NCBI RefSeq assembly: GCF_041206865.1
Contig: NZ_JBGEDP010000001.1
Span: 2,046,001 to 2,110,000 of the forward strand
Length of the DNA stretch: 64,000 bases
Direction: 5' to 3'
Origin: Mycobacterium sp. HUMS_12744610
GTDB taxonomy: Bacteria; Actinomycetota; Actinomycetes; Mycobacteriales; Mycobacteriaceae
In this document: positions 29,338 through 38,302 of the stretch, piece by piece
How the letters are laid out: the number at the start of each line of letters is the position of its first letter
How positions within the stretch are numbered: the stretch's first letter is position 1
Notes under the pieces: model-generated
Database searches by the model: none
The model's input: only the letters and a program-made list of their open reading frames with translations
What the model was told of the DNA's origin: nothing
Translations under genes and position numbers: made by a program

Positions 29338-30720
29338 TCAGCTTTCGTCCTCCGCATTCTCGTCGGCTTCGTCTTCCTTTCTGCGCAAAAGTTTTTCGGG
29401 GTGCCAGTAGGTGTTTTTTCGGGGTTGGCCGCGGTCGAGGTGTGGGGGCGGGATCCATTCGGTGTCGCCGTTGGTGTTTTTTCGGGTGGTCCAGCCGCGG
29501 GGTTGCAGGAGGCGGTGGTGGGGGCCGCAGGCGAAGGTGAGGTCGTCGATGTCGGTGCATCGACAGGTGGCCCAGTCGGTGACGTGGTGGACTTCGCTGT
29601 AGTAGCCGCCCACGGTGCAGCCGGGGGCTGAGCAGCCGCGGTCTTTGGCGTAGAGCACGATTCTTTGCGCGGGGGAGGCCAGGCGTTTGGTGTGGTAGAG
29701 GGCCAGGGTTTTGCCTTTGTCGAAGATCGCCAGGTAGTGATGGGCGTGGCGGGCCAGGCGGATGACATCGCTCATGGGCAAGATGGTGCCCCCGCCGGTC
29801 AGGGCGCATCCGGCGGCGGCTTCCAGTTCGGCCAGGGTGGTGGTGGCGATGATGGCGGCCGGAAGCCCGTTGTGTTGGCCCAGCTTCCCGGAGGCCAGGA
29901 TCGCGCGGAGTGCGGCGAGCAGGCCGTCGTGCTGGCGTTGGGCGGGCCCGCGGGCATCTTTGTCGATGGCGTCCTGGGTGGGGGTGCCGTCGATGCAGGG
30001 GTGCTCGTCGAGGGGGTTGCACATGCCCGGGGCGGCGAGTTTGGCCCACAGGGCTTCGATCGTGGCGCGCAGTTCGGGGGTGATCCAGCCGCTCAGGTGT
30101 GACATTTTGTCGGGGCCCTGGGCGCCCAGGATCAGCCCGCGCCGCCGGGCCCGGTCCTCGTCGGTGTAGTTGCCGTCGGGGTTGAGGGCGTTGTCGAGTT
30201 GCTCGGCGAGCCCGCTGAGTTGTTCGGGGCGGATTCGGGTGCCGTGGCGGGCCAGGTCGGCTTCGGCGCGTTCGCGGGTGGGCTGGTCGACCCAGCCGGG
30301 CAGCTGGCGGCAGAAGCGGCGGATCACCGCGATGTGCTCGGGTCCGAGCGTGCCCTGGCGCTGACGCAACGCGGTCTCGGCCAACATCGGGGGCAGGGGT
30401 TGGCCGGTCAGCCCGTGTCGCTCGCCTAGGTCGGCGGCCTCGCGGACCCGGCGGGCGGCCTGGGGGCGCGAGATCGAGGTGGCCTCGGCGATGGCGTGGG
30501 AGAGCTTGCCGCCCAACTCTTCCGCGCTGGCCTGATGGGCCAGGGTGTTGATCACCGCATGCTCGAGGGCGGGCAGGCGCCGGCGCACCTTTTCCACCCG
30601 CCCCAGCCAGGCCAGCAACTCCGGGGTGCTCAACGCCTCGCAGTCGAACCTCAGCAGCGTGTCCAGGTCGGCATCCAGCGCGTCGAACGCCGCACCCAGC
30701 TCCTCCCGGTCAACACTCAC
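29338..30720 (-). CDS. 13E12-repeat-family protein, DUF222 plus HNH endonuclease domain
   Basis: The 460-residue protein has the DUF222 N-terminal region typical of mycobacterial REP13E12 elements (repeated [22 protein letters not shown] and [11 protein letters not shown] helices). A C-terminal HNH motif follows ([21 protein letters not shown] with [12 protein letters not shown]). Such genes occur in several copies per genome, and copies in M. tuberculosis serve as integration sites for phiRv1. It sits exactly where bkdABC and neighbours would lie between citE and echA14, so it may mark the rearrangement. The function is unproven. It converges on citE with a 9-bp gap. Confidence 0.88.
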   Translation of the reverse strand: MSVDREELGAAFDALDADLDTLLRFDCEALSTPELLAWLGRVEKVRRRLPALEHAVINTLAHQASAEELGGKLSHAIAEATSISRPQAARRVREAADLGERHGLTGQPLPPMLAETALRQRQGTLGPEHIAVIRRFCRQLPGWVDQPTRERAEADLARHGTRIRPEQLSGLAEQLDNALNPDGNYTDEDRARRRGLILGAQGPDKMSHLSGWITPELRATIEALWAKLAAPGMCNPLDEHPCIDGTPTQDAIDKDARGPAQRQHDGLLAALRAILASGKLGQHNGLPAAIIATTTLAELEAAAGCALTGGGTILPMSDVIRLARHAHHYLAIFDKGKTLALYHTKRLASPAQRIVLYAKDRGCSAPGCTVGGYYSEVHHVTDWATCRCTDIDDLTFACGPHHRLLQPRGWTTRKNTNGDTEWIPPPHLDRGQPRKNTYWHPEKLLRRKEDEADENAEDES

Positions 30721-30814
30721 ACCGTCAAACTATGCGCACCCACCGACAACAAACCCCGGAATGTGACCACAGAAACCAAAGTGACACAAGTGTTTTCAGG
30801 CCGCGGGCCAACGG

Positions 30815-31585
30815 CTACTTCCGCTGTGCTGCGGCCAATCTGGCTGCGAATTCAGGTGATTGGATGGTGTGCGCCTGTGGCCCCAGTTCCGTGCGCATGG
30901 CGAAGTCGTGGTGTTCGTTGTCCAGCGCCCCCGGACTGGCGGTGGCGCGCATGGTGGCCTTGGTGGCCAGCACCACCTCGCGCGGGGCGGACGCCGGGCC
31001 GGCGGCCAGGTCGAGCGCGGCGGCGACCGGATCGTCGGCGACGCTGAGCGCCAGCCCGTGGCGCACCGCGGCTTCGGCGTCGAAGCGCATGCCGAACAGC
31101 AGGGCCGCGCGGGCCACTTGCGGGCCGACCGCCCGCTGCAGCATCCACGTCGCGCCGCCGCCGGGATGCAGACCCAGCTTCTGGAAGCGGGCGTCGAACA
31201 AGGCGCCGGGTCCGGCGATGCGCACGTCGGCGGCCAGCGCCAGGTTCAGCCCCGCGCCGACGGCCGCGCCGTTGACCGCGGCGATGGTGGGCAGGCGGCA
31301 GTTGCCGACGGCCATGAAGCCGTCGTAGAGGCGCTGCAGCCCGGCTTCGGCCGCCCCGGCGCCCGCGGCGCCGAGCGCGCTGAGGTCGGCGCCGGCGCAG
31401 AACGCCTTGCCCGCCCCGGTGACCACCACGGCGTGCACGCCGTGGTCGTCCTCGGCCCGCCCCACCGCGGCGCGCAGGTGCGCCGACATCTCGCCGGTTA
31501 CCGCGTTACGGCGGTCGGGATCGTCGACGGTGATCAGCGCGACGCGGTTCTCGACGCGGTACAGCACGGGGTCGGCGGGGCTCAT
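30815..31585 (-). CDS. echA14: Enoyl-CoA hydratase/isomerase EchA14
   Basis: The 256-residue crotonase-fold protein has the oxyanion-hole segments [13 protein letters not shown] and [20 protein letters not shown], and [20 protein letters not shown]. The position of the second catalytic Glu in classical hydratases (GLHPGG instead of GLxPE/GxGG) is changed, so the reaction may differ from plain hydration. Its length and opposite orientation match M. tuberculosis Rv2486, which borders lipQ (Rv2485c). Here about 19 kb of other DNA separates the two. Confidence 0.85.
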   Translation of the reverse strand: MSPADPVLYRVENRVALITVDDPDRRNAVTGEMSAHLRAAVGRAEDDHGVHAVVVTGAGKAFCAGADLSALGAAGAGAAEAGLQRLYDGFMAVGNCRLPTIAAVNGAAVGAGLNLALAADVRIAGPGALFDARFQKLGLHPGGGATWMLQRAVGPQVARAALLFGMRFDAEAAVRHGLALSVADDPVAAALDLAAGPASAPREVVLATKATMRATASPGALDNEHHDFAMRTELGPQAHTIQSPEFAARLAAAQRK

Positions 31586-31620
31586 TGGCGTCAGAGTACT
31601 GGGGGCGCGAGTCCTGTGTG

Positions 31621-32355
31621 CTAGACGGGCACGTAGCTGGTCAAGCCGCCGTCGACGACGAACTCCGCCCCGGTGGCATAGGACGATTCGTCGCTGACCA
31701 GGAAGATCACGAAGCTGGCCACCTCGCCCGGTGAGCCGCCGCGGCGCATCGGGATGGGCGTCAACATCTCGTCGGTCACGCCCCTGCTCATCGGGGTCCG
31801 CACCAGGCCGGGGTGGATCGAATTGACCCGAATGCCGCTGCCCGCCAGTTCAACCGCGGCCGATTTGGTCAGGCCCCGCAGGCCGAACTTGGAGGCCACG
31901 TAGGCGTGATGTCCGGGGGCGCCGGCCAGGCCCTGGACCGACGAGATGTTGACGATCGAGCCCGTGCCGGCGTCGATCATCGGCTCCACGGCGGCGCGCA
32001 TCCCCAGATACGCCCCGGTCAGGTTGACGTCGAGAACCCGTTGCCAATCGGACAGCGACGAGCCTCGCAACGGGCCGTGTGTCCCGATTCCGGCGTTGTT
32101 CACCAGCGCATCGAGCCGCCCGAAGGCGCTCACCGCCGCGGCGACCGCCGCATCCCACTGATCGGCGTCCGTGACATCGAGGTGCACGAATTGCGCCGCT
32201 GCGCCCAGGTTCTCGGCGACCGCCCGCCCGTCCTCGTCGAGGACGTCGCCGACGACCACCTGGGCGCCGTGTGACACCAGGGCCGCGGCGTGGGAGGCAC
32301 CCATCCCTCGGGCACCGCCACTGATCAACACCACTTTGCCGTTGACGCGTCCCAT
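31621..32355 (-). CDS. Short-chain dehydrogenase/reductase, FabG3/hydroxysteroid-dehydrogenase-like
   Basis: The ATG at 32355 gives 244 residues. The cofactor motif [11 protein letters not shown], the NNAG at about residues 85-88, Ser in NISSVQGL and Tyr-x3-Lys in [10 protein letters not shown] define a classical SDR. The sequence resembles M. tuberculosis FabG3 (Rv2002), a hydroxysteroid dehydrogenase, in long stretches such as [16 protein letters not shown] and [13 protein letters not shown]. Reduction or oxidation of a steroid or 3-ketoacyl substrate is possible but not provable here. It is divergent from the PAS-ANTAR gene with 107 bp between. Confidence 0.87.
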   Translation of the reverse strand: MGRVNGKVVLISGGARGMGASHAAALVSHGAQVVVGDVLDEDGRAVAENLGAAAQFVHLDVTDADQWDAAVAAAVSAFGRLDALVNNAGIGTHGPLRGSSLSDWQRVLDVNLTGAYLGMRAAVEPMIDAGTGSIVNISSVQGLAGAPGHHAYVASKFGLRGLTKSAAVELAGSGIRVNSIHPGLVRTPMSRGVTDEMLTPIPMRRGGSPGEVASFVIFLVSDESSYATGAEFVVDGGLTSYVPV

Positions 32356-32462
32356 GCACGCCACGGTATGCGCGGTCGCGCGTGCGTCGGTGAACCTGGC
32401 CGTTTGCGAGTGGATCGGGATCAGAAGGTGTACTATCCCGCGGGTTTGGGTACGGAATCGTT

Positions 32463-33224
32463 GTGACTTCTCAGCGACGGATGTCACGGATCGTGGACGA
32501 ACACCGGTTCGACGCGATCGCGGCAGCGGTGCCCGGCGGGCAGTCGGGTCCGGTCGGGATCGCATTTTTGGACTGTGACCTCAACATCCGTGGTTTTGAC
32601 GCGACCTTCGAAACGGTCACCATGCGGCGGCGGGACGAAACGCTCGGCCAGAACGTTTTCGATGTGTTTCCCGACAACCCCGACGATCCGCAGGCCACCG
32701 GCTCGTCGCTGCTGGCCGCATCCATGGAGAGCGCGCTGCGCCGGCGCTCGACCGACCCGATACCCATCTGCCGATACGACATCACCGATCCGCAGAACCC
32801 GGGCGTTTACCTCCCCAAACTGTGGTCGTCCACCAGCACCGCGGTCGACGACGGCGGGGAGCAGATCGGAGTGTTGCACCGCGTGGTCGAGATCACGGCA
32901 CTCGACGCCGCCCTGTCCGCGTTGGCTCTGCACAACGAGCACGCCATACCCTTCAATCCCGCCGAGCAGCTGCACATTCTGAGCGCCCTGGCGGCCGTCG
33001 TGGGCGCGGACCGGGCGCGGGTGCATGCGCTGGCACGCGAACGTGATCAGCTGCGGCGCGCCCTCGAATCCCGCGACGTCATCGGTCAGGCCAAAGGCAT
33101 GCTGATGGAACGGTTTTCCGTCGATGCGGTGGAGGCTTTCGACATGCTGGTGAAACTTTCGCAGAGGACGAATGTCGTGCTGGCGGAGATCGCCAAGAAG
33201 GTTGTCGAGATCGACTCGGCGTGA
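32463..33224 (+). CDS. PAS-like sensor with C-terminal ANTAR RNA-binding domain
   Basis: The 253-residue protein has a PAS-like N-terminal half (GPVGIAFLDCDLNIRGFDATFE through GEQIGVLHRVVEITALDAAL). A helical linker and an ANTAR domain follow (LRRALESRDVIGQAKGMLMERFSVDAVEAFDML). ANTAR domains bind tandem hexaloop RNA hairpins and prevent termination, so this is probably a one-component antiterminator that reacts to a small molecule or redox signal. No histidine-kinase or receiver domain is present. The GTG at 32463 is the likely start. Its RNA targets are not visible nearby. Confidence 0.87.
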   Translation: MTSQRRMSRIVDEHRFDAIAAAVPGGQSGPVGIAFLDCDLNIRGFDATFETVTMRRRDETLGQNVFDVFPDNPDDPQATGSSLLAASMESALRRRSTDPIPICRYDITDPQNPGVYLPKLWSSTSTAVDDGGEQIGVLHRVVEITALDAALSALALHNEHAIPFNPAEQLHILSALAAVVGADRARVHALARERDQLRRALESRDVIGQAKGMLMERFSVDAVEAFDMLVKLSQRTNVVLAEIAKKVVEIDSA

Positions 33225-33588
33225 GCGGTCCGCGGCACGGCGGTGTAGCGGGATGGCGACGGGGTAACCCGACCGCTCGCAACCGCTGAGTGCGCCGGAA
33301 ACTTCGATTCACGACCCTTGGGAGGTCGCAAGTCTCGATGAGTTACTCGCCGACATGAAGGCGCGGCGAGTTCATCCTGTTGCTACCGTATCGGCCACTC
33401 CGCAACGACTAGAGAAATCGCTGGGACCGGCAAACGTGGCCAATCCCACTGCAACGAAGCCTAATCCGAGGGGACAGGTTGTCCACACCGAGCAAATAGG
33501 TGGACGGCATGAGCATCTGACTGTTGAATGTGTTGTCTAATAACGTGTTTAGTTGGCGTAAGCAACGTGTGTCCACTATGGTCAGCGC
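33225..33588. other. Intergenic region, no convincing gene
   Basis: These 364 bases between the ANTAR gene and the TetR gene contain only short frames with atypical composition. The last 60 bases are AT-richer and contain two ACGTGT words about 20 bp apart (AACGTGT near 33543 and 33565) and a small GTT-AAC dyad, which could be promoter and operator sequence for the TetR gene. Nothing else is supported. Confidence 0.4.
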
Positions 33589-34284
33589 ATGAGACGAAGC
33601 CGACTCGAGCCGCAGCAGCGACGCCAACAGTTGCTCGACATCGGGGCCGCGATGTTCGCGGAGAAACCGTATGAAGAGGTCTTTGTGGAGGACATCGCCG
33701 CTCGCGCCGGTGTGTCGAGAGCGCTGCTCTATCACTACTTTCCGAGCAAGCGAGACTTGTACGTGGCGATATTCACCCGTGCGAGAAACCGACTGCTGGC
33801 GCGGGCCAACCCCGATCCGGACCTGCAGCTCGCAGAACAGCTCGCCGCCGGGCTCGAGGCCCACATCCAATATTTTGCCGATCATCCTTTTGAGGCGATC
33901 ACGATCAACCGTGGCGCGCTATCGGATGACCCAGCGATCCAGGCGATCATCAACAATGAGCTGAATGTCGTCGGCCAACGCCTGATCGACAAACTTGTCG
34001 GCGAGGGCCGGCCACGCGATGTCACCGAGATTGCCGTGGAGGGATGGTTGGGTTTCGTACGCGCAGCGTGCGTGAAATGGGTTCAAACGCAGAAGATCAC
34101 CCAAATCGAGCTCACCGAAATGTGTACTCGCGCATTCGAATGCGCTCTCGGATATTCCAAACACCCTGCCGCACAGCAGCTTACGAACGGTATTCGCCCT
34201 CAGGTGATGACTGAGCTGCCGGAAGGGTGGAGCTGCGGTCGTGGTGCTGCCCGGCTGGCGGCCAACAGCCCGACTTCTTGTTAG
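33589..34284 (+). CDS. TetR-family transcriptional regulator
   Basis: The 231-residue protein has a clear N-terminal TetR helix-turn-helix (residues ~10-60: QQRRQQLLDIGAAMFAEKPY, VSRALLYHYFPSKRDLYVAIF). The ligand domain has the pattern of the TetR_C group in which EAITINRGALSDDPAIQAII recurs. The last ~20 residues are low complexity and may reflect read-through past an older stop. No obvious target operon is adjacent: the next gene is a GH6 cellulase on the same strand 160 bp away. Autoregulation through the AT-rich upstream region is likely but unproven. Confidence 0.88.
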   Translation: MRRSRLEPQQRRQQLLDIGAAMFAEKPYEEVFVEDIAARAGVSRALLYHYFPSKRDLYVAIFTRARNRLLARANPDPDLQLAEQLAAGLEAHIQYFADHPFEAITINRGALSDDPAIQAIINNELNVVGQRLIDKLVGEGRPRDVTEIAVEGWLGFVRAACVKWVQTQKITQIELTEMCTRAFECALGYSKHPAAQQLTNGIRPQVMTELPEGWSCGRGAARLAANSPTSC

Positions 34285-34448
34285 ACCGGTGCGGTCGACA
34301 GTCCGGAATCCGTCCGCGGCGGGAGTGGGCATTTGTTCGAGCGAGGCCGCAGCTACCTCGACTCCGATCTCGATAGAGCCGTACGGGCCACCGCCACTCC
34401 CACAGGGATTGGCGCTGACTGCTTTGGAGCACTAATTTCCCTAAGGTG

Positions 34449-35450
34449 ATGTTCTCAGCTGCTGGTGTCGTCGCGCGGTGGATGGCGCCCTTCCTCACGG
34501 TTGCGGCCGTTGCCGTCCTGGGTGTTCTCGATCACCAGGTGCCGGTCGGTCCGGCGCCGGCGGTGCGCCTGGCCGACGACGCCAACCCGTTCGCCGGCAC
34601 GCCCCTCTACGTCAATCCCGGCTCGGCGGCCATGCGCGCCGCGCAGCACGCCGATCCGCCGAGTCCCGAGCTGACCGCAATCGCCAACACGCCGCAGGCT
34701 TACTGGATCGTCCCGGGTGGCTCGGCGGCCACGGTCGCCAAATACACCGGTGACGCGCGGGCTGCCGGGGCGCTCCCGGTGCTGACGCTCTACGGAATCC
34801 CGCACCGCGACTGCGGCAGCTTCGCCGCGGGGGGCTTCGCGACGGGCGACGCCTACCGCGCCTGGATCGACGGCATCGCCTCCGACCTGGGGGCGTCTCG
34901 CACGGCGGTCATCGTCGAGCCGGATGCCCTGGCCATGGCCGACTGCCTGCCGGTCGACCAGCGCCAGGAGCGCTACGACTTGATCCGCTACGCCGTCGAC
35001 ACGCTGGGCCGCAATCCGGGCACGGCCGTGTACGTCGATGGCGGCCACCTGCGCTGGCACAGCGCCGAGGACATGGCCGCCAGGCTCAACCAGGCCGGCG
35101 TCGGGCACGCGCGGGGCTTCAGCCTCAATACTGCGAACTTTTTCACCACCGAGGACGAGATCGGCTACGGCGAGGCGATTTCGGGGCTCACGAACGGTTC
35201 GCACTACGTGATCGACACGTCGCGCAACGGTGCGGGACCGGCGCCCGACTCCAAGTTGAACTGGTGCAACCCCAGCGGCCGGGCGCTGGGCACTCCGCCT
35301 ACCGCGGCCACCGGCGGTGCGCACGCGGATGCCTACCTGTGGATCAAACGTCCCGGCGAATCCGACGGGACCTGCGACAAAGGCGACCCGCCGGCGGGCA
35401 CGTTCGTGAACCAGTACGCCATCGACCTGGCCCGCAACGCGGGCCAGTAG
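34449..35450 (+). CDS. Secreted glycoside hydrolase family 6 endoglucanase (CelA1-like)
   Basis: The 333-residue protein starts with a signal peptide or membrane anchor (WMAPFLTVAAVAVLGVL) and continues with a GH6 catalytic domain. The conserved aspartates are visible in GIPHRDCGSF and VIVEPDALAMADC. TAVYVDGGHLRWH, FSLNTANFFTT, SHYVIDTSRNG and LWIKRPGESDGTC are GH6 active-site and substrate-tunnel segments. It would cut beta-1,4-glucan outside the cell by inversion. A GTG three bases upstream (34446) is an alternative start. No carbohydrate-binding module is attached. It resembles M. tuberculosis Rv0062 but lies in an accessory block. Confidence 0.92.
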   Translation: MFSAAGVVARWMAPFLTVAAVAVLGVLDHQVPVGPAPAVRLADDANPFAGTPLYVNPGSAAMRAAQHADPPSPELTAIANTPQAYWIVPGGSAATVAKYTGDARAAGALPVLTLYGIPHRDCGSFAAGGFATGDAYRAWIDGIASDLGASRTAVIVEPDALAMADCLPVDQRQERYDLIRYAVDTLGRNPGTAVYVDGGHLRWHSAEDMAARLNQAGVGHARGFSLNTANFFTTEDEIGYGEAISGLTNGSHYVIDTSRNGAGPAPDSKLNWCNPSGRALGTPPTAATGGAHADAYLWIKRPGESDGTCDKGDPPAGTFVNQYAIDLARNAGQ

Positions 35451-35510
35451 CCCGCGCCGGCGGCCCCGCGGTCCTTGCGAAAGCCCGGCTCGCCCGACCG
35501 CCAGCCACGG

Positions 35511-35855
35511 TCAGGTTGCGGGCGGGGCGGGTTGCTCGGGCGGAATCTCCCCGTCGCAGCCACCGGGTGGTGGCGGGCCCGGAACAGGTTCGTCGCCACC
35601 GACGCAGTCGTAGTAAAACTGAGGGCCGGTCATCCAGGTTTTCATCCACTGGTGCCAAAACGATCCGTCGGGGTATTTCTCGCCGTCGCAGACGGCCAAT
35701 TGGCCCCAGCCCCAGCGGCCGCCCGGGCAGTAGCCTTTCGTAATGTCCGGCTTGTGGGGATCAGGCGGATCGGCGGTGGCAACCGCAGTAGAAAGCACAA
35801 ACGCCGCAGCACAACCCAGTATCGCAGCCCCAAGGCGAGTGATCTCGAACTTCAT
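35511..35855 (-). CDS. Small secreted cysteine-containing protein, function unknown
   Basis: The 114-residue product has a Sec signal peptide (MKFEITRLGAAILGCAAAFV, cleavage near ATADPPD). The mature part contains Trp/Gly-rich GYCPGGRWGWGQLAVCDGEKY, a total of four mature Cys and a proline-rich end. Such small exported proteins are common in mycobacteria, and I know no function. AAGGGAG precedes the ATG at 35855 at good spacing. It converges on the GH6 gene. Confidence 0.8.
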   Translation of the reverse strand: MKFEITRLGAAILGCAAAFVLSTAVATADPPDPHKPDITKGYCPGGRWGWGQLAVCDGEKYPDGSFWHQWMKTWMTGPQFYYDCVGGDEPVPGPPPPGGCDGEIPPEQPAPPAT

Positions 35856-36592
35856 TTCGACTCCCTTAAACCGTTGAATCGCTACAACCGATCCAAAGCG
35901 ATAGGAGAACGCTAGCGGAAGCGGAACGCAGGCGCTTTTGAATCCTCGTCAGACACCGCATAGAGCCGCGGATCGAGCGGCGTCCTGCTGGCGGTGGTAA
36001 AAGCGCTGCAACGGGTGCGCCAACCTCAGCGTCCAAATACCCTTGTCAAGCAGCACGCTCGGAGCGCAGCGGGCGGGGGTGCTCTGGGAACAACAAATGC
36101 GGCAGTGCTGAGGCGTTTGGCTGGCGCCCAGGTTTCTTGACGAAAGGCCACGGAGGTTTCGCTGGCCTATCAGAGCGTGATTTGAGTTCCGCTATGGCGC
36201 GATTTCTCGGCCCGATCATTAGGAGCGGCCTCCTGTATCCAGACTGATTCGGCAGCCTGGGGGAAAGCCGGTGAAAGTCGACGCCGGTGGCAAACCACGA
36301 CGGGAGAGGCATGGTAGCGCGCAGGCCGCCGACGAGCGTCCAAATTGGGAAAGAATGCGAATAGAAGAATCGCGTCTGCGCCGCGTCGATTGGCTTTCAC
36401 GCGGAGCCGCAGAACCGACCCACGTCGACGTGGGATCCTTCGCCGCGAACACAACGCCCACATACAACCGGATCAGCAGAACTGCGGCCGGGCCCCGGGT
36501 GGCGGTCAACCGAATTAACCGGGAACTGTTTTGGGTCATCAGCATTGCCTTCTACGCAGATGTGGTGTCTATGGGCCGACCAGCCGCCCGGT
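35856..36592. other. Long intergenic region, possibly structured, no convincing gene
   Basis: About 740 bases separate the small secreted protein from the permease. Open frames here are short and have no ribosome-binding sites. The stretch 36251-36310 (GGGGGAAAGCCGGTGAAAGTC and GGTGGCAAACCACGACGGGAG) has a riboswitch-like look, and GCCGGTG occurs twice. A 6-bp dyad AGGCCA/TGGCCT lies near 36148-36170. No gene on the + strand follows for 1.7 kb, so a leader role is doubtful. Confidence 0.35.
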
Positions 36593-37834
36593 TCAGGACC
36601 GTCGTCGTCGGGGTGCGCGGTCGACGCGGCGCAGTCCGTAGGCCGCGACGCCGACGCCGACTACCGCGGCCCCGGAGATCACCGAGATCAGCGGCAGCGC
36701 GAAAGCCAGAACCACGCAGCCAAGAAACCCGACGACCGGGATCGGGCGAGCGGGGCGGCCCTCGTCGGTGCGCAGCGTGAATGCGGACGCGTTGGCGATC
36801 GCGTAGTAGATCAGCACGCCGAAGGAGGAAAAGCCGATCGCGCCGCGCACGTCGGCAGTGGCGGCCACGATGGTCACCACCAGGCCGATCAGCAGTTCGG
36901 CACGGTGCGGCACCTGAAATCTGGGGTGCACCGCGGCCAACACGTGCGGCAAGTGGTGGTCACGCGCCATGGCCAGCGTGGTGCGCGAGACACCCAGGAG
37001 CAGCGCCAACAGCGAACCCAGTGCCGCGACCACCGCGCCAGCCCGCACCACGGGCACCAGCCAATCCGCCCCTGCGGCCCGCACCGCATCGGACAAGGGG
37101 GCCACCGCGTCCGTCAGTCGCTGGGGCCCCAGCACGGCAAGTACGGTTACCGCGACGATGGCGTAGACGGCCAGGGTGATGCCCAGGGCGAGCGGAATTG
37201 CGCGGGGGATCGTGCGGGCTGGGTCGCGGACTTCCTCGCCGAGGGTGGCGATGCGCGCATACCCGGCGAAAGCGAAGAACAGCAGCCCCGCGGCCTGCAG
37301 CACCCCGCCGACCGCGACACCCGCCACATCCAGTCGCGCGACCGCCACACCGTCAGAGGCCAGCACCGCCACGACCACCGCCGCCAGCACCAGCAGCACG
37401 ACGGCGACGATCAGGCGCGTCAGCCGTGCCGACTTCTGCACCCCGGCGTAGTTCACCGCGCTCAACGCGACCACCGCCGTCGCGGCGATCGCATGGGCCT
37501 GCGAGGGCCACACATAGGACCCCACCGTCATCGCCATCGCCGCGCACGAGGCGGTCTTGCCCACCACGAATCCCCATCCGGCCAGGTATCCCCAGAAATC
37601 GCCCAGGCGCATTCGCCCGTAGACGTAGGTGCCGCCGGACGTCGGATACACGGCGGCGAGGCGGGCCGAGGACATCGCGTTGCAGTAGGCCACCACCGCC
37701 GCCACCGCCAGCCCGATCAACAGCCCGGATCCCGCGGCATGGGCGGCCGGGCCGAGCGCGACGAAAATCCCGGCGCCGATCATCGACCCCAGCCCGATCA
37801 TCACCGCATCGCCGGTGCCGAGTCGCCGCGCCAA
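36593..37834 (-). CDS. APC-superfamily amino acid permease
   Basis: The ~413-residue protein has about twelve membrane helices and the APC N-terminal signature IGLGSMIGAGIFVALGPAA. The unwound helix region of LeuT-fold transporters and the loop GGTYVYGRMRLGDFWGYLAGW follow. It imports or exchanges an amino acid or polyamine, and the substrate cannot be told. The start is unclear. TTG 37834 has no ribosome-binding site. An ATA codon at 37855 sits in frame 4 bp after a perfect AGGAGG and overlaps the PadR stop, which suggests that the original start was there. It would be co-transcribed with and regulated by the PadR gene. Confidence 0.87.
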   Translation of the reverse strand: MARRLGTGDAVMIGLGSMIGAGIFVALGPAAHAAGSGLLIGLAVAAVVAYCNAMSSARLAAVYPTSGGTYVYGRMRLGDFWGYLAGWGFVVGKTASCAAMAMTVGSYVWPSQAHAIAATAVVALSAVNYAGVQKSARLTRLIVAVVLLVLAAVVVAVLASDGVAVARLDVAGVAVGGVLQAAGLLFFAFAGYARIATLGEEVRDPARTIPRAIPLALGITLAVYAIVAVTVLAVLGPQRLTDAVAPLSDAVRAAGADWLVPVVRAGAVVAALGSLLALLLGVSRTTLAMARDHHLPHVLAAVHPRFQVPHRAELLIGLVVTIVAATADVRGAIGFSSFGVLIYYAIANASAFTLRTDEGRPARPIPVVGFLGCVVLAFALPLISVISGAAVVGVGVAAYGLRRVDRAPRRRRS

Positions 37835-37851
37835 TGCCGGGGGGCCGCTGG

Positions 37852-38199
37852 CTATGACTCCTCCTGACGGCCGAGGATCTCGGAGGCCAATTCGGCGAGC
37901 GCGGCGCGCTCCTGGGCCAGCGCGGCCCGCCCGGTGTCGGTGATCTCATAGACCCGGCGGGCGCGTCCGTCGACCACCTCTTGCCGGGAGGTCAACAGGC
38001 CGTCCGTTTGCATGCGGTGCAGCATCGGATACAGCGTGCCCGGGGAAATCTTGTAGCCGTGGCCGGCCAACTCCTCGGCCATCCAGGCGCCGTGGACCGG
38101 CTCGATGTCCGCGTGGTGCAGGATGTGCAGCCGCACCGCGCCGCGTAGGAACTGGCTCACGCGTCCGCCCGAATCGGACCAAGTTGCTGCCCGCCGCAT
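37852..38199 (-). CDS. PadR-family transcriptional regulator
   Basis: The 115-residue protein has the PadR winged-helix core: FLRGAVRLHILHHADIEPVHG, YKISPGTLYPMLHRMQTDGLL and the wing RRVYEITDTGRAAL. It lacks the long C-terminal coiled coil of type 1 members, so it belongs to the short type. It precedes the APC permease gene in the same direction and with overlapping ends, so it probably represses that transporter and itself. Two GATATC boxes in the divergent promoter region are the best operator candidate. The start could be further downstream, at the in-frame codons near SQFLRG. Confidence 0.88.
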   Translation of the reverse strand: MRRAATWSDSGGRVSQFLRGAVRLHILHHADIEPVHGAWMAEELAGHGYKISPGTLYPMLHRMQTDGLLTSRQEVVDGRARRVYEITDTGRAALAQERAALAELASEILGRQEES

Positions 38200-38235
38200 A
38201 CCACGCGCATCCGTACCACCAATCGGTATCGGTCG

Positions 38236-38258
38236 ACGATATCGGGTTACGATATCAT
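38236..38258. promoter_or_regulatory. Candidate PadR operator (paired GATATC boxes)
   Basis: The sequence contains ACGATATC twice, 15 bp apart centre to centre, ending ATATCAT. Each GATATC is palindromic. It lies 37-59 bp upstream of the PadR start and 45-67 bp upstream of the divergent hemerythrin gene, so one site could control both. PadR proteins often bind AT-rich dyads of this kind. Confidence 0.45.
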
Positions 38259-38302
38259 CTGGCGCGTCTACCGATCCGACGACAGGCGCGGAGAAGAAAG
38301 GC

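Noticed and set aside
33355..33540. A 61-codon frame upstream of the TetR gene
   Set aside because: It lacks a ribosome-binding site and homology and contains AT-rich promoter-like sequence at its end.
36545..37867. A long + strand frame of about 440 codons opposite the APC permease
   Set aside because: Its product is low-complexity Gln/His/Arg-rich sequence, the usual mirror of a GC-rich membrane-protein gene. The minus-strand APC permease has clear family motifs.
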